From assembly GCA_030435675.1 (NCBI GenBank), contig CM059623.1:11186012-11250011 (forward strand): a DNA stretch of 64,000 bases, given 5' to 3'. Shown here one piece after another: positions 37,701 through 49,769 of the stretch. Below the pieces are notes generated by a model. The model made no database searches. It was not told the origin of the DNA and was given only the letters and a program-made list of their open reading frames with translations. Each line of letters begins with the position of its first letter. Position 1 is the stretch's first letter. This DNA comes from Steinernema hermaphroditum (taxonomy: Eukaryota > Nematoda > Chromadorea > Rhabditida > Steinernematidae). The position numbers and the translations under genes are program-made.

Positions 37701-39351
37701 TCATATGGATTATAACACTGCTTTTTTGAGTGACCCAGAGCAAAAATTCAGGATATATCTAAATGATATGTTCCTATTAGCGCATTGCTTCCCTCATTTG
37801 GATTTGACCATGTTCCTTTGCTGTACCTATGAGATTTTTCAAGAGGCAATGGGGGATATCTCAATCTACCAATGCATGTGCTGGCAAAAGACGATGGAAA
37901 TATAAATCCTCCAACAGACCATGGCTGTCGAATTTAGCTCAATCGAGCCTCTTCAAATTTTGAAACATATTCGTGTATCATAACACATGCATCTTTTGTG
38001 GAAATATGCATCGGCAAACTACACCCACATTGTCAGACGAATAGGTCTGACCAGAAATAACAGTACTAGAAGTATGAAGTTCTATTATGGAAAATGGAAC
38101 AGGACACTTAGCCTTGCTGCCACTAGAACTTACAAATAATAATGAACCAACAATCACATATGTGAATCATGATACGCTCCGATTGGCGCAGCCACCCCCG
38201 CATTCAGTTGTCACATGTTAATGGTCAACGGATTTCGTGCGATCTAATGTGATTTTATACTATTTATACTGAAATGTACTCCTGCGAATTTCGTCCTACG
38301 CGCACCATATACGATAGACGCATAGCATTAATGGAGATGTAATTTTCCTAAGGCATTCCACGGGTTGGATTAAATGCTAAAACCATTTCTATCGATCATT
38401 AGCCACTCTTTCCCACAGCAAACCCGAGAAAAATGTACTGGAATCAACATAAAATCTAAAGCCTGACCAGACCACAGACGATGAATCTAAAATGAGAAAC
38501 TTAGTGTTTCAGACGCGTCTTTGTCACTTAAGTCGTTTCTTCTCACGCTTTGGAGAGTCGCGGCACGCAACGCCGAGCATCAAACTCGAAAACAGCGACG
38601 CGTCAAAGACGAGATTGAATATTCCACCAGTGGAAGATAGTACATTCCTCGAGAATCGGGCGCCTCATTCCGCGCACATGCAAAGTGAATCTTTCCAAAT
38701 CTCGTACGTACAGCCAGCCAAAATGAGCACGAACCAAAGGAGCACCATCGATCGACGGACTGACAAATGGCGGAAAAGTGGACAAACAACGTGGACAGCG
38801 CGGACGCAGGGCGACTCGAATTTCCAATTAACTGCCCATGCACCATTCCTGTACCCTTGAGAACAACTATGGACGGAATCTCGGTGAAAAAGATGCCTAC
38901 GAGCAGTTCTGAAGAGGCGTCGTTAAGAGGTTATAAATTTGGACAACGGCGAATTTGATTGATTGCGAAGAAGTCGGCTATTTACATGCCGATTTGGGAT
39001 TTGTTTTTGTGCGCCTCTGCAACCCGTTTCTGGTTGACGAAATATCAGAAAAAGATGTATCTCGGTTAAACACAACAATTCTGGTATTCCTAAAATAACG
39101 AAAAAGATTTTATGTTATCCTATTGTCGATTCGTTGAATCTACTCATTACATTAGATCTGTCAAATGCTGATCAACGAAAAAGGTGTTATTTAATACGGT
39201 GTTTTGACAACGTGTAGCTCAAAATTTTTCTTACGATTGGCACGAAATCAGGACGATTGGTGCTCGTGCTTGTTCCTCGTTTTTTTTGCGAAGACCAAAT
39301 TTCTTTGATTTGTGCCGATGGCGATCGGTCGGGTTGTTCCTTATCTCACAA
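34724..39351. other. gene-poor region
   Basis: No gene is assigned. Visible items: a 223-bp-period duplication at 35744-36190, and a TATAAATAG promoter-like word at about 37025 followed by a purine-rich stretch with no recognisable gene downstream. Open frames at 34747-35211 (minus), 38492-38860 and 38767-38958 (plus) have no motif or splice support. Confidence 0.4.
35744..36190 (+). repeat. tandem duplication, period about 223 bp
   Basis: The two units start at 35744 and 35967 with AATTCAAATTCAGCTCGATC and share further blocks (GGAGTGGGACACATTTGGTC, CCAAATTATGTAATTC, TAAAATTATCC, GGTATACAGAGC) in the same order with moderate divergence. Confidence 0.75.
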
Positions 39352-40288
39352 ATGAGTTCTTGGCAGAGCGCTCGTCCCTACTCCCAGAAGAACAGTACGA
39401 ATCCGCAGTTCCATTCACCTGGCCAAGATGACCGTGAACACCACCCGAATGCACCCGCGCCGACTACTCAAGCCAAAGCTGGCTACGTTTCCGTAGCATG
39501 CACCGCAAGCCAAACCGACGATGACTTTACGCTCCGTTTTCTTTGCCCCCAAACCAGTGATCCTAAACGAGTCCGAAATCAAAACGAGTCCGAGTCCGAG
39601 TCCGGAAAACGAGTCCGGATCAAAACGAGTCCGAGTCCCAAAACGAGTCCGGATCAAAACGAGTCCGAGTCCGAGTCCGAGTCCGAAAAACGAGTCCGGA
39701 TCAAAACGAGTCCGAGTCCGAGTCCGAGTCCGAGTCCGAAAAACGAGTCCGGATCAAAACGAGTCCGAGTCCGAGTCCCAAAACGAGTCCAGATCAACAC
39801 GAGTCCGAGTCCGAGTCCGGACTCGTTTTGGGTCTGAAAACGAGTCCGAGTCCGAGTCCCAAAACGAGTCCGGATCAAAACGAGTCCGAGTCCGAGTCCG
39901 AAAAACGAGTCCGGATCAAAACGAGTCCGAGTCCGAGTCCCAAAACGAGTCCAGATCAAAACGAGTCCGAGTCCGAGTCCGGACTCGTTTTGGGTCTGAA
40001 AACGAGTCCGAGTCCGAGTCCCAAAACGAGTCCGGATCAAAACGAGTCCGAGTCCGAGTCCGAAAAACGAGTCCGGATCAAAACGAGTCCGAGTCCGAGT
40101 CCGGACTCGTTTTCAAATCCAAAACGAGTCCGAGTCCGAGTCCCAAAACGAGTCCGGATCAAAACGAGTCCGAGTCCGGAAAACGAGTCCGGACCAACGA
40201 GTCCGGACTCGTTTTGGACTCGTTAGGATCACTGCCCCAAACCTCGTGGATTCAGCCTCTTCGCCGTTTCGACGGCCGCGTAAACTAA
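39352..40288 (+). pseudogene. short open frame split by a hAT-like insertion
   Basis: The frame from the ATG at 39352 runs 67 codons (Gln/Asn/Pro-rich; Cys-containing end) to the edge of the element at 39555. Across the element, after dropping one 8-bp target copy, the reading continues in phase from 40243 to a stop at 40286-40288 (TSWIQPLRRFDGRVN). The uninterrupted frame would be about 82 codons. The coding status of the host frame itself is uncertain, and an overlapping frame starting at about 39319 is also open for 37 codons. With the insertion in place, translation enters the repeat array in one frame and leaves in another, so the original product would not be made unless the insert is spliced out. 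Confidence 0.35.
39555..40234. mobile_element. hAT-like non-autonomous element made of GAGTCC repeats
   Basis: The 680-bp element has termini CAGTGATCCTAAACGAGTCC on the left and the complement of CAGTGATCCTAACGAGTCC on the right. It is flanked by the 8-bp direct repeat CCCCAAAC at 39547-39554 and 40235-40242. CAGTG-type termini and 8-bp duplications are typical of the hAT superfamily. The whole interior is GAGTCC and AAAACGAGTCCGGATC units, with inverted switches (GGACTCGTTTTGG) at about 39817, 39980, 40101 and 40204. It carries no transposase. Long open frames inside on both strands are artefacts of the periodic repeat. Confidence 0.8.
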
Positions 40289-40977
40289 TGGTATTGCTGG
40301 CTTCGACTCTGATGCCTCTGCCGTAGAAGCCAGATGAGAAGCAGTGACTACAGTATGATGACATTCTCGTTACTCTATACATATAACGCCATGTAGCCGT
40401 TGATCCAATATATACCAAGCCGTGACTGATCAGCATGACACTTGTGCTCCAATTTTATTACTTGGAATAATCGTAGATGGCTAATGAACTCTCTCGCAGT
40501 AATGGTAGATGGCAAGCCATTGAGTCCATAATGTGCAGCCTACGTAGAGTCCAGAGTCTGGGCATTAAGGGTCTGGATCTGGATCACCGATTTGCGATCT
40601 GAATTTGCACTGTCATCTCGACTGCACATGTTACTAAGCAAAGCCCTTTATGCGCATGGCTTAACATCTAGGCTGTGTTTAGGATACATACGACTGCCGA
40701 ATTAAGCATAGACTAATGGCACTGTTGCATCTCGTTAGGCTTGACTTCGCCATAATTCCATCCTTGACTGTCGTCGCCATGAGAGCAGCTCCTCAAGCGT
40801 TAATCCCCTTCACCTGGTAATCCCCTCGCAAAGGCTCATCGTCGGAGGCAGCCAAAGGCCCGAGCGTCCGTAATTGAGAGTGTCGTCGCGCAGGTGACAA
40901 TCGATGCGCTTCGTTCACATGCTCATTACCCCGAAGACAACTCTTCACTCGCCGCACCACTTCACTCATTACGCCCC
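40289..40977. other. upstream region of the guanylyl cyclase gene
   Basis: No gene is seen. A roughly 50-bp stretch at 40302-40352 (words GCCTCTG, AGATGAGAAGCAGTG) resembles DNA at about 24850-24900 read on the minus strand, so it is repeat-derived. The last 200 bp are GC-richer and probably hold the promoter. No TATA word was identified with confidence. Confidence 0.4.
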
Positions 40978-43900
40978 ATGGGACTCGCTTCTCTTCTGCT
41001 TCTGTCCCTTCCCATCCTAATACACAGTGAAATTCGTCTTGGCCTCATAGAATCCGACCCAAATCTGATCCGAGTGTGCGATCACGCCATTCAGAAGGCG
41101 CTCGCCGATGGCGTCTGCCACGATCCCATCGTTCTGATCAACGCCAGTGGCTGCGTGGAGAGCAAAGGTCCCGAGGCGGCCGAGGGGACCGCCAACGCCG
41201 CGAGACTCTTCTTCGAGGAGAACATCGTCGGCATCATCTCGTCCAGATGTTCCGACGAGTCCTGGGAGATTTCGAGGCTCTCCTACTTCGAGAACATTCC
41301 CGTCATCAATCGAATCGGCTCCTGTAGGAGCCTGCTGAACAACCAACAGAATCCGACCATAGTCGCCGCGCCGATCACCACAGTAGTGGGATTTGCCAAA
41401 GCGATTGCGATGATCATGCAGAGGTACCGCTTCACTTCGGTAAGGCTTTTGAGATAATTTATGTCATTAGTCTCCAGTAACAGCATATGTCCTCAACCCG
41501 CAATGTGTAATCTACGCGCATCAGAAGAGGTGCTAATCCACACTATACAAGTGCAAATATGCGTAGAAGTACAGAAGTACAGCTACCTGTGGCACCTGTC
41601 GAAGTACTTGTAGCGGCAAGACAAACTTAGGTTTCTACTCCACATAAAAAAATAAACCTATGCTCCTCGGACAAAGGTGTCAGTTTTCGCTCTTCAGTCT
41701 TTTCAGTTTTCGTCCAAGTACCACCTCTTTCCATTTTTCTAAAAAGTTTTCAACGGACTAGGATATTTTATGTTTATGAAGTTCGTAAACCGGCAATGAG
41801 AAGCGAGCTTTGGTGTCCAACTTCAACGCTCCAACTTCCTATGGGACTAATTTAGCGATAAAAGTTGCACGGTGCCCAGATTTCGGCCGTTATGGTTATA
41901 TCCTATAACATAACAACCTCTGCGCATGTTTCCAGGTTCTAAAGTAAACCGCGTCTACTTTAGTTTAGTTTAGTTTCTTTCTCATATCAAAGAACATTAT
42001 CAAACTTGTATCAAACAGCACAAAAGTCCATTTCACTAAACCGTATCAACATGTACCATTGTTATATACAACAATGTATATCCTCGGATTGTGTTTTTTG
42101 AAATAGATAAAGGTCTTGAAGCTCGCAAAAGAGCAATTTGATATTAGAACGACAAGCGAGATTTGGATTCCCATTGATGTCCAACTTCAACTCTCCAACT
42201 TCCTATGGATCGTCATCTAGCGATAAAAGTTGCATGGTGTCTATTTCGCGTTTTATGCATCGGATCGGACTCAAATCTGTACAGCCCCACTCACAAAGAT
42301 GGTTTCTATAGAAAATATAACAAATAGATGGAGAGCCGACAGGTTGAAAGAGCACAACATACACGCTAAATATGACAGCAAGCAAACAGATATCATTTCA
42401 TAGGTCACCTTGGTGGGCCCCGAAGTTCCACTTCATCGCGACAATTTCCCGCTGCACCACGAAGTTGGCGACCAACTCAACGCGCAGTACAACTTCAACA
42501 CTTCGACATCGGACATTGGTGAGGGGCGAACGACGGACGAATTCTTGGCGTCAATCGACTTGAACAGCAGATGTGAGTAACGTGGTCTGGCCTGGTCATA
42601 GCATCACTTTAAGTTATTGTGTTCATCGGAGACACGAAGTCAGCGGGCCAGTTCTACAGAAAAATCGACTTGAACATCGTCGTTTCCTCGGAGTTCTTGA
42701 TCGTTTTTGCTTGTGAAGACACTCCGATGATGTGCGTCTCCGAGAGCAAATCTCAAATTCGAAGTTCGAAGACGCTTTTGGTGAGGTTACGGTAGTATTT
42801 TGGAGATGCGCTCTTTAGCTCACTTATAACTACGATCAAGGAATGGAAACCTATAACGAGATTATGAAAGCGGTGGCCGTTGATCCTGTAAGCTCGGATA
42901 TCTATGTAATCGACGCACACACGTGTTTAGATACTTCATATGGAGGTGCTGGCCACATATGATAGCTGCTACACATTTTGCTACGGCACATCGTTGACCG
43001 CTCCTAGCAACGGCCTCCAGTTTTCACAGAGTCTTCGTGGAATGACAGTTGGACGTAAGAAGGACCACACGCAATGATGGAGGAACTGTTAGATTTCAGC
43101 TCAGTCCAGGCGGCTTGTTTTCGATGAGACCCCGGCCATCCTCAGATCGTACGCTCTCTACAAACTGGACGAGACCTTCGACAACTTCACGAAGATCGCC
43201 GATTTCACGTCGCAGCCGGTTGCCAGCTGTTCTCCGGCGATGGTTTCTACGTGCTTCGACATGGTAGTAACACTCCGCTTCTCCCAACCTCTTTTCACTC
43301 TTCAGCTCTTCGAGTCAGCAAACCAACACGACTACTCTCCCAGCGACAGAAACCTCTCGGACTGCTCGTTCAAAGGCATCAACTGCGCCAACAACTACGC
43401 CCTTCCGGTCTCCGTCTCCGCTGTCGCCGCCATCATCGTGCTGCTAGGACTAGGATTCTACTGTTATCGGCGACGAATGCGTTTGGAAATCTATAGGCTC
43501 CACTGGAAGATTCCTCAGAAAGACTTCAAGATCATTGACAATCCTACAGTACCTGAATTTCATAGGCGATCGATCTACGCTTCTTTGTTTCAGGGCGGTG
43601 TGAAGTCGAACAGCAAGGCGAAGTACACGAAGCGACGAAACATCGATTCGTACATTTTGATGGGAAGTACCAAAGCTGAGTACGTGGAACTCGTTCAGCG
43701 GGAGAAGGTCAGCTTCACCAAAGAGGAGCTGCAGTTGCTGTTCGATCTGAAGAAGGCGTCTCACGATAACCTCGCCAAGTTCCTCGGCGTGCACTACAAC
43801 GAAACCCACAGATTCCTCTTCATGCACACCTTTGTGGACAGGGCCACGCTGGACGATATTCTGAAGAACATCGAAAATTCAGGAAAGCGATTCGGAATGG

Positions 43901-46900
43901 ACTATGAAGGAATCGTTAGTGCATCCCCTACCATTGGTGATGTTCGCCTCTCCGTTCAGGACCCAACTGATCCCTTCATCGATCACGAAAGCCTTCCTGG
44001 AGAAGATCTCTCCGTCGACATGATGTTCAAAAGTGGCTTCGTCCACGACATCATCAAAGGACTCACCTATCTTCATCGCTCCGTGGGACCTCACGGATGG
44101 CTGTCCACACACACTTGCCTGATTGACTCAAACTGGGTCCTGAAACTGACGAATTTCGGAATTGGACAGCTGTTGAACAAGTACACGGAGAGAGGCCTTC
44201 TCCTCACCGAGAAGAACATTCCATACTCTCGTGAGTCGTTGATTCTCTAGCTCGGCATTGTGCTTCTTGAAGACTACGTGGCCATCGCGCCTGAGCACCT
44301 CAAGAATCTCCGAATAGGAACTGTCTATCCGAAGGCGTCGAAAGAAGGCGACGTTTATAGCCTTGGAATCATCGCTTGTCAGATCTTGTTCGACGTCGAT
44401 CCATACACTGATTCGATGCTTCTCACTCAGGGTATGATAGTCGTTGTTTCTTACGCGCTATGAGTTGTCACTGAGAAATGTTTTCAGATGTGTTAATGCA
44501 AATAGGACAAGACCTACTGACGCCTACCCTTCCCCAGACGACGTCGCAATTCGAGGAAAAGGTAGATGGCGGCAGTACAGTTAGTTCAGAGGGAGTTGAC
44601 AATCTCATGGCCATCTCAGTGACTAAAACATCTCGCCCTGGCCATAAACCATGGATCGGCGATCGTGTAGGCCTGCTGGGAGCTTGGGAAGGGATGGGGC
44701 TTAGATCCGGGACGTCCTGGTGAATTGATGGTCGCTTGCACCGTCTCAAATGGCGGCGCGGGTGGAGTATGGCGGTGGTGACGGTTTTCTTGGCAAGACG
44801 TTGGAACTACGACACCCTGGTGTTCCAGGCTTTCTGGGAGCCGGGGCAGGGATGGACCGTAGATCTGGGAAGAACTTAGGGATCGATCGGGGAAGATATG
44901 AGGGATGGACCGGGGAAGGGATAAGCCATGGATCGGCGATAAGTGAGATATGTACCGGTCCAATCCGTGTAGAGAACGACGGCCAAGAGCAACCGCTCAC
45001 TGAGCTCATTTCCAACAAACGGTCGTCACCGACACATAATATAGACCCCGATGAATTGATCATACACCTCATTTCAGTTGAAAGGCTTCATAGTACCATG
45101 TCTTCTACGTGACCCCCGATCGCGCTGGACTCTTCGCTCAGTGGCCGATGGATTCAACAAGGTCTTCCAGAAATCGTAAGTGTTGAGAGATTAGACAGTT
45201 TATGTAATCCCAACAGAAGAGGGAACCTCGTCGACCAGATGCTGCAACGAAACGCACAGTACGCAAGCCAATTGGAGACGACCGTCAACTTGAGAACACA
45301 AGAGCTTCAAGGCGCTCAGCTGACAACGTACAAACTTCTGTGCGAACTTCTTCCCAGGTATACTGCCTCGGTAATGACCAACCTACCGTAATATCGTAGA
45401 TCCGTGGCGGATAAATTGAGGATGGGAATCAAGGTGGAGCCCCGATCATACGATTCGGCTACAGTACTCTTCTGTCAAATCTGTCAGTTCCAGCATTTCC
45501 TAACTCATTCTACGGCTGATCAGGTTTGAACACGTGGTAACAAAATGGAAATGGAGATGTTTCTAGGTCATCCGTTTCCTCAACAACGTATTCACTCTCT
45601 TCGACGAAGTCATCAGAAACGAAGACGCCTACAAAGTGGAAACCACCGGTGAAACCTATATGGTGGCGTCCGGAGTGCCTACGGAGAATGAAAACCGTCA
45701 TGTGTTCATCATCGCCGACATAGCGCTTAAAATTCGTGAGGTACGCTTTTGAACTCCCTTTCCAAGGTACATATTTGCATTCAAATTACAAATTTGTGTT
45801 GTTCAAATGTGCGGAATTCTAAATCGTGATTTGTTATCCGCAAATGTCAAATGTCCTTCATGTTTTTGCCACTTCAATTATCAGAATTTTAAATGTACCA
45901 GAACTATAATGTATAAAAAAGACTGGACAGCTGAAAATAGCTGTGTTTGTACTGTGGCCTTCTGAGCAGTGGCGAACTTTTCGCACTTAGAAAACAGACT
46001 TTGGTCAAAAATAAACACTTTTCTAAATTTGTAGCAGGGCTGTCCGAAAGTCAAGAGTGGAGACTCTCGAATCTGATTTTCCGGTCGATACCAGAGTCGA
46101 GATCCGAGGTGATAAAGAGAGTTGGGAATTTGAAAGCAATCTGAAAAAAAAATCTGAAAGCAGTTCGGCGAGAGCAGCAGCGGAGAATGAACGCTCACTT
46201 TCTACGAAGGCGGCAGGGTAGGCGATAAACGAAACTCCTCGTTGTTTCATTTGCTTTCCTCTTTTTAACATCAATTAGCTGTTTTACAGCATCCAGTTTT
46301 TTAAGGTATCTGCATGCTTCAGACGGCACTGCAGACCTGACGTGTTCCGTGCTAGCTATGGTAGGTGTATTATTGAAGACGAAATAATAGTCATAAATTC
46401 CCTCTCAATGGCAAAAACGAACGGCGAAGAGATCTGTCCACACTCCTGACACTGTCCGGGTGGCGAGAATCGAACACAGCCCTGATTCGTACAACCATAT
46501 ACGGCATATTCTCAGTGTTTTCTGGCACTTTTCATCTTTGGCACATGGCACATTTCTCATTCTCATAGGGACAAAGATGCATAGTATCACACCATAGTCT
46601 TCTTTTTCATTTGGATGCAAGGCATCAAAGACGAGTTTCACATTAGTTTAGTTGGAGACCAAATTTGCCTGTAGTATCACACGTCGCAATGCCTAAATGT
46701 ATCAGCATGACCTTTATTTTTTTCATTTTTTAAGCTGCTAAATGGATGTCGAATATTTTTTGTATTTTTCGTGTGTACGTGTCTTTAAAAATACTGCCTT
46801 ATACGTGTCTAAAGGAATAACTGGCAACGGTATTTTCAGGCCACACACCACTACTCAGACTACAAACCACCCGACTGGAAACTGGAAGTGCGCATGGGGT

Positions 46901-47490
46901 TCCACTGCGGTCCCATAGCCACGGGCGTGATTGGCTTGAAATCACCACGATACTGCTTGTTTGGAGACACCGTGAGCATCTTATTCATTCCCTCTCAATA
47001 TCCCGAGTGGGGGTTTTGGGTATCACTAACAGATTTACCGATTCTGAGAGGTCGATAGCGTTTTTGCAAATTTTTGATTTGATTGAAATGTGAAGCGATT
47101 TCTTTCCGAACAAATGCTGAAGTTTAACGTCAGCTCATCCTGCGTCGAGTAAGTCCAAGACGAATTTGCCGAAGCTCGATTTACACCACGCACAATGATC
47201 ACTTTCCAGTGCATTCATTTTCTGTCCAAAATCTGTCCAAAGATACCCAACACCGCCTATTTAAAATCTCGGGACATTGGAGTGTCATTCATCTGCATGT
47301 TTAGGTCAATTTTGCCTCGAGAATGCAGAGCAACTGTGCTCCGAATCAGATACAACTGTCTGAGGTCACAGCGAACATGTTGATCGACTGCGACAAGTAC
47401 ACCCTCACCCGGAGAGGGGTGGTCAAAGTGAAGGGCAAAGGCAATGTCAACACCTACTGGTTGAACGAGCACACCGAGATCAAGGAATAG
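40978..47490 (+). CDS. receptor-type guanylyl cyclase (GCY family)
   Basis: Fifteen exons: 40978-41439, 42404-42572, 42614-42780, 42819-42887, 42931-43054, 43100-43263, 43306-44230, 44273-44431, 44488-44561, 45078-45175, 45217-45357, 45400-45523, 45567-45740, 46840-46971, 47305-47490. All phases agree; the product is about 1055 residues, the usual GCY length. Domains: signal peptide (residues 1-20), ANF-receptor-like extracellular domain (to about 415), membrane segment [20 protein letters not shown] (about 425-450), kinase homology domain, dimerisation helix (exon 11), cyclase domain (exons 12-15; [14 protein letters not shown]). The family makes cGMP from GTP in sensory neurons. Here the first metal Asp is Gln (codon 45476, FCQICQF) and the second is Glu (codon 45651, TTGETYM). 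The guanine-recognition Glu (KVETTG) and Cys, and the Asn and Arg of NFASRM, are kept. Activity as a homodimer is doubtful. The exon 7/8 junction is the least certain. Confidence 0.9.
41800..42260 (+). repeat. direct repeat pair inside cyclase intron 1
   Basis: About 85 bp at 41805-41895 and 42160-42255 share GTCCAACTTCAACKCTCCAA, CTTCCTATGG and AGCGATAAAAGTTGCAYGGTG. The copies are about 355 bp apart and both lie in the 964-bp first intron, which they may account for in part. Confidence 0.7.
44562..45077. repeat. repeat-rich intron 9 of the cyclase gene
   Basis: This 516-bp intron is unusually G-rich. Words such as ACCATGGATCGGCGAT (about 44650 and 44927), CGGGG and GGGATGG recur imperfectly, indicating old tandem-repeat material. 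Open frames on both strands here come from the repeats. An alternative reading that extends an exon upstream of 45078 is out of phase with the next kinase-homology segment. Confidence 0.55.
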
Positions 47491-47784
47491 GACAATGCAG
47501 GTGTATGCACGAACGAGCAACAGGACAACATCGGCTAATGTTATTACGGATGACTTTTCGAATAAACAAAAAAGAAAAGGGCAAATATATTGTGTTTCCC
47601 CTAAACCTAATATGAGGTTCACTTTTTGACTTTTTGCATAGAACCACACCTTCATATTTCCACGAAAGCTTTTATGATTGAACTGTGAACCAGGTGTAGG
47701 AAAACAGAAAATTATCGCGCAAGTACAAACACATACATTATATAACCTCAAAGGATACCATTTCGCTATTCAGCGCTATTCACT

Positions 47785-49063
47785 ATGACTTTCACGAACT
47801 GGTCCATTTCTGAAGAGACCCTCTTGGATGTCGCCCATATTGCCGTGCCCATTCATGGCGTATTCTGTGTTTTAAGTCAGATCCTCAACGGGATGCTGGT
47901 TCTGGTCACCATAAAGTAAGAACCACTCTTTGATGAGACGGAAGGCGAAGAATGATCTAGGTCGCCACGTCTCCGATCCAACTGTAACATCTTGATCGGC
48001 ATCCAAGCCGCTTCCGACATGGTCTTCTGCTGGTACTTTCCGTTCTTCGCCTACAACAGCTACAGTAACCGGTTTGTCACGGTCTCGCAATGCTTCTTCG
48101 CGCAGCTCATCCCAGCAGCAGGGATGAACATGTCGCACATAGTGATGCTCTTCATTGGACTGGATCGCTATCTGTGTGTTGTTCACGCGCTCAGGTTAGT
48201 GAGTAATCTCAAGAATTCTTCTATTTGCCGTTGGAAATCGGTAGTTTATCGAATAGTCAGTGAGATTCTATGTGCATGTGGTGAGGAGGCTAGTTTCCCA
48301 AGATTTTTACGACTCACCAACAAAAACGGCACCAAAGTTCCGTTCGAAAGTTCGAAAGTGGACATGCAGATTCCCATGTACGCCGCTCACTCCTCTACAG
48401 ACTCGTAGCATCTAAGAATCCCATTATCCACGTCACTTTCTCATCTTCAGGTATAAATCCATCCGAAGACATCACTACTTCGGAATCTACGCCACGATGG
48501 CGGCGATGTACTGCGGATCCATCGCAATCCTCCTCTACTTCACAAGATCCGAAGACAAGGTCCTCTGCTTCATTCCTGAAGCCGCCGTCGAATCGGCAAA
48601 AACGGTTTGGATCGCAGCGGGATGCTGCCTCACGGCGGTAATCGTCGTTGTTTACGCGAAAATTCTGCTCTACATTCGGAAACGTCCCAGCGAAGCTGAC
48701 CAAGAAACGAAGAGGATCTTCAAGGCGCTCTTCGTCATCGTCACCATATACGTTCTCGGCTACGGTGCCACCGTATATTTGCTTATTGTCTCGCGGATTC
48801 TCTTCTCGGAGTATGGCGCTAAAGTCTTCGCATAACACTAATCTATTTTTAGCCCTAAACTCGGCCAAGTGGCTGAGTTCTCGGCTGGGAGTTTCGCCGG
48901 AGTCAATCTTGATATGGCCTTCATCGTCTACTACACTTTGTCGCCAGTGTACAAAGCGGAGATAAGACGATTCTTCGGGCTGTCGAAGATAGTCGAGTCG
49001 AGCACTGTGTTCGCCTCGGCGGAAGACGTTAGGAATCGCATTAGAAGGGAGAGCACCATTTGA
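47785..49063 (+). CDS. seven-transmembrane receptor, SRSX-like
   Basis: Four exons, 47785-47915, 47961-48194, 48451-48810 and 48853-49063, give 311 residues in consistent phase. Pattern: N-terminus with membrane segment 1 ending near GMLVLVTIK; the intracellular RLRSNCNILIG turn into segment 2; segment 3 ending in FIGLDRYLCVVHAL, the DRY-type motif; segments 4-6 in exon 3; a conserved NLDMAF and YYTLSPVYK segment 7; and a short Ser/Arg tail. The layout fits the rhodopsin-like SRSX chemoreceptor class of nematodes. The receptor would sit in sensory-neuron cilia and couple to a G protein; the ligand is unknown. It starts 294 bp after the cyclase stop on the same strand. Weak points are the exon 3 donor (GTATGG), chosen because it keeps the frame, and the 256-bp second intron. 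An AATAAA signal lies at about 49138. Confidence 0.85.
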
Positions 49064-49426
49064 AGTGAGCAGGAGTTCCATTGAGGAAGACAAGACATCG
49101 TTGAACATAAAAACATATATTCACCATATTATTTTTCAATAAACTTTCTTTTGATCTGTTGAATCACATTATATATCGTAGCTTATTCGATAACCAGCGC
49201 TGTGCGCGGCTTTTGAGGGAATGTGCCTAAAAAAAGGTTGTTTTGGTGAATGAATGCGTGAAGGTTATGCAAAGGTTATGCAAAACGTAGCTTTCCCATG
49301 CTAAACACCCTTCCAAAGGATATAAGCAATGTGAAGAAGAAATGGCTCTGTATGATTGAACTTCTTGACTCATTCCTCCCCCTTTCAGTCCCTCTTTTTC
49401 CTTCGCTTCAAAGAATACAAACACAA

Positions 49427-49769
49427 TCAACAAAAGCATAAACGAACATAACAAAGATTTTTAATGAATAAAATATCAATGGAAAAAATGTTCAGACAGC
49501 ATTCAACATCAGCAATATGGGTGACACACCGCACTGCATCACAATGAGAACTGCACATCACAGGGATTCCACCGCCCTCACATCGAACACCGTCGTCGAA
49601 GCAAATGAATTGGCTGTTCAGTGGTGAGATGCTGTGAGGGGTGGACGGAAGTCGAGTCTTCTCGTCCTCAGGGTTCCTGCCACGCGGGTCCTCGATGGAA
49701 GTGATCAGCGACGAACTGAGGGTCGATGACGATGAGGGAGAACGCGAGAGAAAGCGTAGTAGAGAAATG
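49427..49769 (-). pseudogene. coding-like stretch downstream of an SL1 sequence
   Basis: Read on the minus strand from 49769, one frame stays open to a stop at 49427-49429, with G/C-ending codons until about 49500. It is Ser-rich, then has an acidic/basic patch (SIEDPRGRNPEDEK), then a Cys-rich end (FICFDDGVRCEGGG, then four more Cys). No ATG occurs near the 5' end; the first in-frame Met is in the Cys-rich part. It could be a retrocopied fragment of a trans-spliced mRNA, or a 3' exon of an unrecognised gene using the AAG within the SL1 match as acceptor. No family is recognised. Confidence 0.4.

Noticed and set aside
39521..40288. Long open frames of Ser/Glu/Asn or Arg/Val/Lys repeats on both strands
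   Set aside because: They arise from the period-6 GAGTCC array, which keeps frames open by composition. Frames are open on both strands, and the unit is a transposon with termini and target duplication.
44468..45112. Additional exons within cyclase intron 9 on either strand
   Set aside because: The frames come from repeated G-rich words. Joining 44561 directly to 45078 gives a continuous kinase-homology sequence, whereas the alternative is out of phase by one base.
46405..46641. tRNA-like B box on the minus strand in the last large cyclase intron
   Set aside because: GTTCGATTC is present, but neither an A box at proper spacing nor stems can be formed.
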